Origin: Bacteroidales bacterium UBA1205
Lineage (GTDB): Bacteria; Bacteroidota; Bacteroidia; Bacteroidales; WCHB1-69
NCBI GenBank assembly: GCA_002309615.1
Contig: DBXT01000002.1
Location: 1-21,674 of the forward strand
Reading direction: 5' to 3'
Length of the DNA: 21,674 nucleotides
The notes under the pieces are model-generated. The model searched no databases. It saw only the letters and a program-made list of their open reading frames with translations, and was not told where the DNA came from. The position numbers were made by a program, and so were the translations under genes. This document shows, one piece after another, positions 1-7,022 of the stretch (its first letter is position 1; the number at the start of each line of letters is the position of its first letter).

Positions 1-144
1 GGAGAATGGGGGTTCAGGGAATTCACTCATCCGCAAACCGTCCTCAAAGGCCGCACTTGTTGTAATTTGCCCTTGCGGGAACATCCCTATAGCGGAAAAG
101 CAGAGAAAATCAAATTGGCAATATTACGCAAGTTTGAAAGGTAA
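1..144 (+). CDS. 3' end of an unidentified gene (partial)
   Basis: Frame 1 is open from the window edge to a TAA at 142-144, giving the last 47 residues of a protein whose start lies outside the window. The piece contains two adjacent cysteines (RTCCNLPLREHPYSGKAEK) and ends in a basic helix-like tail (KIKLAILRKFER). I do not recognise the family from this fragment. It looks coding because the composition is non-repetitive and the next gene starts only 21 nt downstream on the same strand, so the two are probably co-transcribed. No promoter box is visible between them. Confidence 0.6.
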   Translation, partial: GEWGFREFTHPQTVLKGRTCCNLPLREHPYSGKAEKIKLAILRKFER

Positions 145-165
145 AAAATAATACTATTCACCAAT

Positions 166-1107
166 ATGTATCCTTGGCAGAGCGAACGGCGTTTTAATTC
201 TTATGCGGAATATTTCAAACGCACTTTTGGAGAAAGGGTGCAAAAGGTAACTATCAATGCAGGTTTTTCCTGCCCCAATCGAGACGGAAGTATTTCCACG
301 GGAGGATGCACCTATTGTGATAATGCCGCTTTTACACCCTCGTATTGCAATCCTGATAAAACCATTACCACACAAATAAACGAAGGGATAGAATTTCATA
401 AAAACCGTTACCGCAGGGCTTCTAAATATTTAGCCTATTTTCAGTCATATTCCAATACTTATGCACCCTTGAATGTGTTGCAGGATTGTTACAATGAAGC
501 TTTGAATCATCCTGATGTGGCAGGGGTGGTGATAGGTACGCGTCCTGACTGCATAGACAAAGAAAAATTGGATTATTTTTCCCGATTGAGCAAGCAATAT
601 TATGTAATGCTGGAATATGGGGTGGAAAGTTGTAATGAGCAGACATTGTTGCATGTCAACCGAGGTCACACTTTTGAACAAGCCTGTCACACCATACACC
701 TCACCCGTCAAGCAGGCATAAAAACAGGTGCCCATTTTATTTTCGGGTTGCCTGATGAAACCCCTCAACAATGGATGCAGTGGGCGGATATTATTTCGCG
801 TTTACCTGTCGATACGGTAAAATTTCACCAATTACAAATTATTAAAAACACGGCTATGGCGGAGGAATATGCTTTATACCCCGAACGATTTTATTCTTTT
901 TCTTTGCCGGAATATGTGGATTTTATGGTCGTTTTTTTAGAGCACCTGTCCCCTGACATAGTGGTGGAGCGTTTCGCCGGAGAAGTGCCGCCGCGTTTTT
1001 TGAACGGAAATCCGTGGGGCTTGATACGCAACGATCAAATAATTATAGCCGTAGAAAAAGAGTTGACTAAACGTAACACCTGTCAAGGCAGATTGTGGCA
1101 ACCTTAA
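166..1107 (+). CDS. yhcC: YhcC-family (TIGR01212) radical SAM protein
   Basis: The 313-aa product is a radical SAM enzyme of the YhcC/TIGR01212 family, a cytoplasmic group related to the Elp3-like radical SAM proteins and with no firmly established substrate. The cluster-binding cysteines have the family's spacing, C36-x11-C48-x2-C51, within SCPNRDG...GGCTYC. The rest of the barrel follows: a GTRPDC stretch, a LEYGVES motif near residue 150, and HFIFGLPDET around 190-200. The C-terminal third has the family's VERFAGEVPPRFL and the WGLIRNDQI segment, so the protein appears complete. The ATG at 166 precedes the conserved N-terminal RFNSY motif. It follows the partial gene by 21 nt and has no recognisable promoter of its own. 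The family assignment is firm; the substrate is unknown. Confidence 0.9.
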   Translation: MYPWQSERRFNSYAEYFKRTFGERVQKVTINAGFSCPNRDGSISTGGCTYCDNAAFTPSYCNPDKTITTQINEGIEFHKNRYRRASKYLAYFQSYSNTYAPLNVLQDCYNEALNHPDVAGVVIGTRPDCIDKEKLDYFSRLSKQYYVMLEYGVESCNEQTLLHVNRGHTFEQACHTIHLTRQAGIKTGAHFIFGLPDETPQQWMQWADIISRLPVDTVKFHQLQIIKNTAMAEEYALYPERFYSFSLPEYVDFMVVFLEHLSPDIVVERFAGEVPPRFLNGNPWGLIRNDQIIIAVEKELTKRNTCQGRLWQP

Positions 1108-1165
1108 TCGTATGAGATTTGAATACCTGTGAAGACAGCATGGCTGCCTAAATAATATTTTTTTA
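1086..1165 (+). terminator. Possible weak terminator after yhcC
   Basis: AGGCAG at 1086-1091 can pair with CTGCCT at 1144-1149, and CAGC-ATG-GCTG sits just inside the right arm. A T7 run follows at 1159-1165. The outer loop is long (52 nt), it overlaps the yhcC stop region, and about nine bases separate the stem from the T run, so this is only a candidate. Confidence 0.25.
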
Positions 1166-1253
1166 TACTATTCTTTTGTTTAGCAAATGTTTATAATTAA
1201 TAAATTTGATTTATTAACAATTTTTGTTAATAATTTTTTCTCCTTTTCTTTAG

Positions 1254-1269
1254 TTTTTTTTTTTTTTTT
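1254..1269 (+). repeat. Homopolymer T16 tract within a promoter
   Basis: Sixteen consecutive T residues lie between the place where a -33 element would be and the -7 box. The last T is also the first base of the box. It is the longest homopolymer I noticed in the window. Tracts of this length are prone to slippage in replication and also to sequencing error. Confidence 0.85.
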
Positions 1270-1276
1270 AATTTTG
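1269..1276 (+). promoter_or_regulatory. Bacteroidota -7 box (TAATTTTG) for the 1304 gene
   Basis: TAATTTTG matches the Bacteroidota -7 consensus TAnnTTTG and lies 27 nt before the ATG at 1304. No convincing -33 TTTG is found at the expected distance; that space is filled by a run of 16 T (1254-1269) that runs into the box. Confidence 0.55.
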
Positions 1277-1303
1277 CATCGTAAACCAATAAAAAATATT
1301 CTC

Positions 1304-1957
1304 ATGAGAAAATTCGGATTAGCAGTACTTACGATATTGTTGCTGTCGGTGCATATGTTGAACGCACAAAACAAACAAGATGTTTTATATGCTATTTTGC
1401 CAGACTATGTAAAATCAATAGTGGGGGATAATGTGGTGAATGATACGATAGTGTATGTGCATATAGATAATCATATCATAAATAGTTTGGCTGTGGCGGA
1501 CAGTATCAAAGTGGAGGTTCGTTCACCCAAAAGTTATTGTACGGCGGTGAGTGCAGACGGTTCTATGTTGCACAATGAAGAAAATCGGCTATATATTATT
1601 CATTACCCTATGCAATTGAAGCAAGAGTCGGTATATCAGCATGCAGCGTTCAGAGCCGATAACGGAGTTGCGTATCATTTGTTGCGTAATTTTGGCAGTA
1701 AAAAAGATATCCCTGAAAAATGTTGTGTGTTTACAGCCGATAAGCAGTATGTAAAATATGCGTATTTAGAAGAAAAAGACGGCGATATTTACAACAAATA
1801 TAGTCCTTTGTGCGGAGATGTGAATTCTCGTGTAGATGTAATAAAAGGGAGAAAGATATATGACTGGGTTCAACAAAGTTTGGCCGATAATCATCAGTCG
1901 GTATATAGTATTGCCAAAGTAGGGAATGTGTATTTGGTGAAAAAAATTACCTTGTAA
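1304..1957 (+). CDS. Secreted protein of unknown function
   Basis: I do not recognise a family. The 217-aa product opens with a clear Sec signal peptide: MRK, a hydrophobic core at about residues 4-19, then LNAQ with likely cleavage around residue 21 before QNKQD. The mature part of about 195 residues has four cysteines (C79, C140, C141, C170) and looks beta-rich with no further membrane segment. The frame is open further upstream to 1187, but that part runs through the T16 tract and the -7 box. The ATG at 1304 is therefore chosen because it lies downstream of the promoter and starts the signal peptide. The gene stands alone, with its own promoter box and a terminator-like hairpin after it. 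It is probably periplasmic or surface-exposed. Confidence 0.8.
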   Translation: MRKFGLAVLTILLLSVHMLNAQNKQDVLYAILPDYVKSIVGDNVVNDTIVYVHIDNHIINSLAVADSIKVEVRSPKSYCTAVSADGSMLHNEENRLYIIHYPMQLKQESVYQHAAFRADNGVAYHLLRNFGSKKDIPEKCCVFTADKQYVKYAYLEEKDGDIYNKYSPLCGDVNSRVDVIKGRKIYDWVQQSLADNHQSVYSIAKVGNVYLVKKITL

Positions 1958-1980
1958 TCAAGGGCAATAGATAGTTTTTT

Positions 1981-2030
1981 ATCCGCACCATCCGACTGAA
2001 CAAGCAGTTTTGAGGGTGTGGATTTTTTTT
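1981..2030 (+). terminator. Rho-independent-type terminator after the 1304 gene
   Basis: ATCCGCACC at 1981-1989 pairs with GGTGTGGAT at 2015-2023 (nine pairs, one of them G-U), with a 25-nt loop. The stem is followed directly by a run of eight T at 2023-2030. It separates the secreted-protein gene from the guaD operon. Confidence 0.7.
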
Positions 2031-2076
2031 GTATGGTTATGCAAAAATAAAAGTTAATAAAAAATAAAATATCCCG

Positions 2077-2106
2077 TTGATTGTTATTATTTTTTGCTTA
2101 CCTTTG
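2077..2106 (+). promoter_or_regulatory. Bacteroidota promoter of the guaD-era-recO-rnr operon
   Basis: TTG at 2077-2079 is followed after 19 nt by TACCTTTG at 2099-2106, a full match to the -7 consensus TAnnTTTG with standard -33 spacing. The box ends only 4 nt before the guaD ATG at 2111. Transcription should therefore start at or very near the A of the start codon, giving a leaderless or nearly leaderless mRNA. Confidence 0.7.
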
Positions 2107-2110
2107 CATT

Positions 2111-2593
2111 ATGATACAGCAAGAAATAGACAAATTGTATTTGCGTCAGGCCATCGCTTTGGCAGAGGAAAATGTAAGGCAAAAAAAAGGCGGACCTTTT
2201 GCGGCGATTATAGTAAAAGATAATCAAATAATAGCTACAGGCACTAATTTGGTTACCTCTAACAATGACCCTACCGCCCATGCCGAAGTTACCGCCATAC
2301 GTAATGCTTGTTCCCGATTGGGTACTTTTCAATTGCAAGGTTGCACCGTTTATGCAAGTTGTGAACCTTGTCCCATGTGCTTGGGGGCTATTTATTGGGC
2401 AAGGCCGAGCAGGCTGGTTTTTGCCGCGGACAAATATCAGGCTTCCTCAGTAGGTTTTGACGACAGCTTTATTTATAAAGAAATAAAATTACCGATATCG
2501 GAACGCAGCATAGAAACAACACATATACTCATGCCCGAAAGCAATGCCCCTATGGATTTGTGGCGTTTGGCAGAAAATAAAAAAGAATATTAA
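2111..2593 (+). CDS. guaD: Guanine deaminase (cytidine-deaminase fold)
   Basis: The enzyme hydrolyses guanine to xanthine and ammonia in purine salvage. The 160-aa product closely follows the small Bacillus-type GuaD, not the larger amidohydrolase-type guanine deaminase. It has GGPFAAIIVKD near residues 27-37, the zinc and proton-shuttle motif HAE at 57-59, CEPCPMC at 84-90 (zinc ligands C87 and C90 with H57), and the GuaD-specific AIYWARP and GFDDSFIYKEI segments. It ends in NKKEY, as I recall the Bacillus protein does. These features separate it from the tRNA adenosine deaminase TadA. The start is the ATG at 2111, which aligns with the family N-terminus; a ten-codon extension upstream would run through the -7 box. 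It is the first gene of the operon, one base before era. Confidence 0.92.
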   Translation: MIQQEIDKLYLRQAIALAEENVRQKKGGPFAAIIVKDNQIIATGTNLVTSNNDPTAHAEVTAIRNACSRLGTFQLQGCTVYASCEPCPMCLGAIYWARPSRLVFAADKYQASSVGFDDSFIYKEIKLPISERSIETTHILMPESNAPMDLWRLAENKKEY

Positions 2594-2594
2594 T

Positions 2595-3494
2595 ATGGAT
2601 TCGATAATAGACAACAAAAATCATAAAGCTGGTTTTGTGAGTATATTGGGAAACCCCAATGTAGGCAAATCCACTTTGATGAATTCTTTGGTAGGAGAGC
2701 GATTGTCCATCATCACCGCCAAGGCGCAAACCACCCGTCATAGAATAATGGGAATAGTGAATGGCGATGATTTTCAAATAGTATATTCCGACACCCCGGG
2801 TATATTGGAGCCCAATTACAAGATGCAGGAATATATGATGCAATATGTAGATACGGCATTGCAAGATAGTGACATTTTGCTTTATATGGTGGAAGTGGGG
2901 GAACAAAAGCATTATGAAGGCATATTGGATAGCGTACGCCGGTCACAAACGCCGACAGTGCTGATAATTAATAAAATAGATAAATCTTCGGCAGAGCAGA
3001 TAGAGCAAAGTAAAACTTATTGGGAAGAATTGCTCCACCCCGATAAAGTGTGTTGTATATCTGCCCTCACGGGAGAACATGTACAAGATGTGGTGGAAGC
3101 GGTGGTGTCGCTTTTGCCTTATTCTCCTCCGTATTTTCCCAAAGATGAGTTAACGGACAGGTCCATGCGATTTTTTGTATCGGAGATTATCAGAGAGAAA
3201 ATATTGCAGTTATATCAAAAAGAGATACCTTACAGTGTTGAAATAGAAGTTACCTTATTCAAAGAACAAGCTAATGTAACACATATTGACGCCATTATAT
3301 ACGTGGAGAGGGAAAGTCAAAAAGGAATCATACTCGGGCACAAGGGCAGTGCCATTAAAGAATTGGGGATACACTCACGCAAGGCCATAGAAGAATTCAT
3401 AGACACCAAAGTATATCTTACATTGAGTGTAAAGGTGCAGAAAGATTGGCGGAATGATGATAACAGATTAAGAAATTTCGGTTACGGATTTTAA
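2595..3494 (+). CDS. era: GTPase Era
   Basis: Era is a GTP-binding, 16S rRNA-binding protein that checks maturation of the 30S ribosomal subunit. The 299-aa product has the whole set of G motifs: G1 GNPNVGKST at 19-27, G2 around TTRHR at 46-50, G3 DTPG at 66-69, G4 NKID at 126-129 and G5 SAL at 156-158. A C-terminal KH RNA-binding domain has its GHKG loop at 248-251. Length and domain order are typical. The ATG at 2595 follows the guaD stop with one base between. The stop TAA shares its last A with the recO ATG, so era and recO are probably translationally coupled. Grouping era with recO is common in bacteria; a guanine deaminase in front is not something I know as a standard arrangement. Confidence 0.97.
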   Translation: MDSIIDNKNHKAGFVSILGNPNVGKSTLMNSLVGERLSIITAKAQTTRHRIMGIVNGDDFQIVYSDTPGILEPNYKMQEYMMQYVDTALQDSDILLYMVEVGEQKHYEGILDSVRRSQTPTVLIINKIDKSSAEQIEQSKTYWEELLHPDKVCCISALTGEHVQDVVEAVVSLLPYSPPYFPKDELTDRSMRFFVSEIIREKILQLYQKEIPYSVEIEVTLFKEQANVTHIDAIIYVERESQKGIILGHKGSAIKELGIHSRKAIEEFIDTKVYLTLSVKVQKDWRNDDNRLRNFGYGF

Positions 3495-4201
3495 TGAATA
3501 TAGATAAATACAAAGGCATAGTATTACATTCCATACCCTATTCGGATACAAAAAACATAGTGAAGATATATACTCCTATGGGTACCAATGCGTATATGGT
3601 GATGCGTTCCAAAAAGCACAGCAACGGTGCTCTGCGGCCCATGACTTTGGTGAACTTTTGTTCCGCCAAGCGGGAAAACAGCAATTTTGCTTTCTTGCAT
3701 GATGTGGAATATGTCAACTCCGCTATGGGTATCAATTATCAATTACCGAAGGCGGCGGTGAGTATGTTCTTAAATGAAGTATTGTACAAACTGTTAGCCG
3801 ATGCCGGTGAAGATGAACGCTTGTTCTCGTTTGTGTATAAGGCTGTTGATGTGTTTTATGAACGTGATTTTGTGCCGGATTTCCATTTGCGTTTTTTAGT
3901 GCAGACCGCCATAAAAACAGGGGTGTCTCCGGTGGATAATTATCAAAAGAATCGGGTTTTTGATGAGCAGGCCGCCCATTTTTGTGATAAGGCCGACGCT
4001 TCGGACATGCAACAAAAAACAGCTTACTGGTTGCATGAGTTGATGACGCAGGAACTTTATCCCGTTCATCAGGAGCAAGTGGTGCCTAAAGCAGTTCGCA
4101 ATGCTTTATTGGATTGCATATTAAATTATTATACCTTCCACATAGCGGACCTTTCGGGAATAAAATCTTTGGAAATATTAAAATCCGTATTACACGATTA
4201 A
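3494..4201 (+). CDS. recO: DNA repair protein RecO
   Basis: RecO works with RecR (and RecF) to load RecA onto SSB-coated single-stranded DNA in recombinational repair. The 235-aa product starts with the family's OB-fold opening (YKGIVLHSIPYSDTKNIVKIY, residues 6-26). An NGALRPMTLVNF stretch follows at about 44-55, then a mostly helical C-terminal domain. The paired-cysteine zinc finger of some RecO proteins is not visible; the single cysteines here are scattered, as is usual in Bacteroidota. It overlaps era by one base (TAATG) and is followed after 9 nt by a small membrane-protein gene. It therefore belongs to the operon that begins at guaD. Confidence 0.9.
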   Translation: MNIDKYKGIVLHSIPYSDTKNIVKIYTPMGTNAYMVMRSKKHSNGALRPMTLVNFCSAKRENSNFAFLHDVEYVNSAMGINYQLPKAAVSMFLNEVLYKLLADAGEDERLFSFVYKAVDVFYERDFVPDFHLRFLVQTAIKTGVSPVDNYQKNRVFDEQAAHFCDKADASDMQQKTAYWLHELMTQELYPVHQEQVVPKAVRNALLDCILNYYTFHIADLSGIKSLEILKSVLHD

Positions 4202-4210
4202 GCCTGTATC

Positions 4211-4564
4211 ATGAGCCGTACATCTTTGCTATCGGTATTGTTAAAATTGACAATAATGATATTGTTTCTTGGTTTGATAGCCTATTTTGTATACAATCAG
4301 CATAATGTATATGAGAAAAATATGATACGATATGCCGACAAGGTGATAGTAAAAATAGAGCGATATCAGGCAGAGAAAGGACAATTGCCGAGAAATTTGG
4401 AGCAGATATTTCCTGATAATGCCGCCGTTACGGATGTATACCGTTTACACACGCATGGGAAGGATGATTATATATTAACTTTTATCACCCATAAAGGAGA
4501 TACTATGGCATATTATTCTGAAGTAAAAACATGGAAAACAAAAAAATATGAGAAAAAGAAATAA
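4211..4564 (+). CDS. Small single-pass membrane protein, pilin-like outline
   Basis: The 117-aa product has one strong membrane helix near the N-terminus (about residues 6-28, LLSVLLKLTIMILFLGLIAY) and then a soluble part of about 90 residues. The soluble part begins with a helix ending in YQAEKGQLPRNLEQIFP, which resembles the (Y..xxGxxPxxLxxL) signature after the N-terminal helix of type II secretion pseudopilins. However, there is no prepilin cleavage motif (no G-F-T-L-x-E) ahead of the helix, so it is not a classical pilin. The tail is very basic (KTWKTKKYEKKK). It lies 9 nt after recO and its last 17 nt overlap the start of rnr, which suggests translational coupling. I do not recognise a named family; an inner-membrane anchor with a small periplasmic domain is the simplest reading. 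Confidence 0.75.
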   Translation: MSRTSLLSVLLKLTIMILFLGLIAYFVYNQHNVYEKNMIRYADKVIVKIERYQAEKGQLPRNLEQIFPDNAAVTDVYRLHTHGKDDYILTFITHKGDTMAYYSEVKTWKTKKYEKKK

Positions 4565-6728
4565 AAAAACGGACCCCAACAGCAGCAACACTTTGTTTAA
4601 TGCCAAAGTACTGGAAGCTTTCAGCCGTTCTCCCTACCAATATTTTAATTACAAACAAATATCGGCACAGTTGGGTATCAGCAGTAAAGAAGACAGGGTG
4701 TTGGTTAGGAATGCGGTGGACGAATTGGTACAAAACAAAGTGTTGATAGAAGGTAACAGAGGCAAGTATAAATTGAATCCTATACACATTGTTGCCGATA
4801 ACGGTAATATTTTGGAAGGCCGCTTGCAGATGAAACCCACAGGAAAGGCTTATTTGTTGACCGATGATGCAGAAACCGATGATGTGTTTATAGCTGCCAA
4901 CAATACAGGGCATGCTCTTAACGGGGATAAGGTAAGAGTGCATCTTTTCCCTGCTCGCAAAGGCAAGCAGCCTGAAGGAAGGGTGATAGAGATATTGCAG
5001 CGAAACAAAGAAATATTTGTCGGAACCATTAAATGGGGAAGAAACCTTTCTTATTTTATTCCCGATGATGAAGAAATGCCGATAGATATTCTTATTCCTA
5101 ACAATGAATTGCACGGAGCCAAAAACGGACAAAAAGTGATGGCTGTCATCACGGAATGGTCGGAACATGCCCGTAATCCTTTCGGCAAGGTGCAACAAGT
5201 GCTGGGATACCCCGGAAACAACGATGTGGAAATGCTTTCCATATTGATAGACCAAAATTTTGCTCCCGAATTTTCGGCACAAGCCCTGAAAGAGGCAGAA
5301 CAAATTTCCGATACCATTCCGGAAAAAGAAATTTACGCCCGTCGCGATTTCAGAGAAGTGTTTACCATCACCATAGATCCTGCCGATGCCAAAGATTTTG
5401 ACGATGCCATCTCCTATCAAATACTTCCCAACGGTCATTATCAAGTAGGGGTGCATATAGCCGATGTGTCGTATTATGTAAAAGAAGGTTATGCTATTGA
5501 TAAAGAAGCTTACAAAAGAGGCACTTCGGTATATTTAGTGGACAGAACTTATCCTATGCTGCCGGAAAAATTGTGCAACAATGTATGTTCTTTGCGTCCG
5601 CATGAAGACAAATTGTGCTTTTCTGTGGTAGTGGAATTGGATGATACGGCAAAGGTGCACAAAACATGGATAGGCAGAACCATTATCAATTCCAATCGCC
5701 GATTCGATTATGAGCAGGTGCAGCAAATAATAGAGAACAAGGAAGGGGAATATGCGGAAGAGATATTGAAGTTGGACGGGTTAGCCAAACTATTGCGTGC
5801 AGAACGATTTTCTCATGGTTCCATCAACTTTTCCAGCGTAGAGGTGAAATTTATTTTAGACGAAAACGCTAAACCCATAGGGGTATATATTAAAGAAAAT
5901 AAGGATTCCAATCAGTTGGTGGAAGATTTTATGCTTTTGGCCAATCGTAAGGTGGCAGAATATGTAGGAAAGGTTACGCAAGGAAAAGAACCTAAAAGTT
6001 TTGTTTACCGTGTGCATGACAAACCTATGGATGAAAAAATAAACAAATTCAACAATTTTATCACCAAATTCGGTTATGGTTTGCGGCTGAGTTCCCGTAA
6101 AAGCTTAGCTCATTCCATGAATCAACTGCTAAAAGACGTGCAGGGCAAGGGAGAGCAAAATATGATAGAGTCTTTAGCCATACGCACCATGCAGCGGGCT
6201 TTTTATTCTACCGATAATATCGGTCATTACGGGTTGGCATTCAAATATTACACCCATTTTACTTCTCCCATCCGCCGGTATCCCGATTTGATGGTACATC
6301 GTTTGTTAACTCGTTATTTGGCCGGCAAACCGTCTGTTGATAAAGCGGATTTAGAAGAAAAATGCAAACATTCATCTGATATGGAACAGCGTGCCACCGA
6401 AGCCGAACGTAATTCGGTGAAATACAAGCAGGCAGAATTTTTGTCCGACAAAATCGGTCAAGTGTTCAGTGGTGTGGTATCCGGTGTGAGCAAGTGGGGA
6501 ATATGGGTGCAATTGGAAGAAACCAAGTGCGAAGGCATGGTGTCGGTGAAACACCTTACCGATGATTTTTATTATTACGATGAGGAAAATTATTGTTTCA
6601 TAGGCCAGCACAGCGGAAGAACGTATCGTATAGGAACAAAAGTAACCATCAAGGTAAGAGATGTGAATTTGGCTAAAAAACAAATGGATTTTGAATTTGT
6701 CAATAGTGAAAACAATAATGATTTTTGA
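4548..6728 (+). CDS. rnr: Ribonuclease R
   Basis: RNase R is a processive 3'-5' exoribonuclease that degrades structured RNA and takes part in rRNA quality control. The 726-aa product has the family's domain order. A winged-helix N-terminal part lies at about 18-77 and cold-shock domains at about 85-230. The RNB catalytic domain spans about 265-590, with the four metal-binding aspartates D277, D283, D285 and D286 in DPADAKDFDDAIS. An S1 domain follows at about 637-719. The lysine-rich C-terminal tail of the E. coli enzyme is absent; instead the N-terminus is basic (MRKRNKK). The ATG at 4548 lies inside the preceding small gene (17-nt overlap). It is the last gene of the operon that begins at guaD. 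Confidence 0.96.
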   Translation: MRKRNKKTDPNSSNTLFNAKVLEAFSRSPYQYFNYKQISAQLGISSKEDRVLVRNAVDELVQNKVLIEGNRGKYKLNPIHIVADNGNILEGRLQMKPTGKAYLLTDDAETDDVFIAANNTGHALNGDKVRVHLFPARKGKQPEGRVIEILQRNKEIFVGTIKWGRNLSYFIPDDEEMPIDILIPNNELHGAKNGQKVMAVITEWSEHARNPFGKVQQVLGYPGNNDVEMLSILIDQNFAPEFSAQALKEAEQISDTIPEKEIYARRDFREVFTITIDPADAKDFDDAISYQILPNGHYQVGVHIADVSYYVKEGYAIDKEAYKRGTSVYLVDRTYPMLPEKLCNNVCSLRPHEDKLCFSVVVELDDTAKVHKTWIGRTIINSNRRFDYEQVQQIIENKEGEYAEEILKLDGLAKLLRAERFSHGSINFSSVEVKFILDENAKPIGVYIKENKDSNQLVEDFMLLANRKVAEYVGKVTQGKEPKSFVYRVHDKPMDEKINKFNNFITKFGYGLRLSSRKSLAHSMNQLLKDVQGKGEQNMIESLAIRTMQRAFYSTDNIGHYGLAFKYYTHFTSPIRRYPDLMVHRLLTRYLAGKPSVDKADLEEKCKHSSDMEQRATEAERNSVKYKQAEFLSDKIGQVFSGVVSGVSKWGIWVQLEETKCEGMVSVKHLTDDFYYYDEENYCFIGQHSGRTYRIGTKVTIKVRDVNLAKKQMDFEFVNSENNNDF

Positions 6729-6760
6729 TGCTATGCCGCTAAACAGTTTTGTGATAGCAT
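6728..6760 (+). terminator. Hairpin at the rnr stop codon, possible terminator
   Basis: ATGCTAT at 6728-6734 and ATAGCAT at 6754-6760 are perfect reverse complements with a 19-nt loop. The left arm begins on the last base of the rnr stop codon. No T run follows (AAAACGG instead), so it may protect the mRNA end rather than terminate transcription. Confidence 0.35.
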
Positions 6761-6837
6761 AAAACGGATAAAGAATATATTCACAATTTTTTTCCTGACA
6801 GGTGTAAATATTAATGTTATCATTCTTGATTAATGAT

Positions 6838-6939
6838 TTTGTAATAATATGGAAATCATAGTTTTGTGAATAATTTGCAAGATTATGTGCAAAAAAAACG
6901 GACAAATGGACTTTTGTTGAATAAAAATGAGTATTTTTG
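6838..6939 (+). promoter_or_regulatory. Two candidate -7 boxes upstream of the secreted-protein cluster
   Basis: The 294-nt gap 6729-7022 holds two full matches to TAnnTTTG: TAGTTTTG at 6859-6866, with TTTG at 6838-6841 (17 nt between), and TATTTTTG at 6932-6939, with a TTTG only 15 nt upstream. Either could drive the genes starting at 7023, leaving a leader of roughly 75-150 nt. The region is very AT-rich, so one match could be chance. I see no small gene in this gap. Confidence 0.45.
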
Positions 6940-7022
6940 CAAAAAATAGTTTAACAAAAGTTGCATTTGTGACTTGAATGTGGCTAAATAAAACCGATAT
7001 AATATCAATAATTTATAATAAT

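Noticed and set aside
2111..2593. tRNA adenosine deaminase (tadA) as the identity of the deaminase
   Set aside because: It shares HAE and PCxxC motifs, but AIYWARP, GFDDSFIYKEI and the NKKEY end are those of the small guanine deaminase.
4503..5456. Long minus-strand open frame of 317 codons inside rnr
   Set aside because: It lies opposite the RNase R gene, whose full domain set and catalytic residues are on the plus strand. The minus-strand translation is rich in Phe, His and Ile and has no domain-like pattern.
6372..6905. Minus-strand open frame of 177 codons covering the end of rnr and the following gap
   Set aside because: Mostly antisense to the S1 domain of RNase R; the rest is AT-rich intergenic DNA. 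No promoter or family signature.
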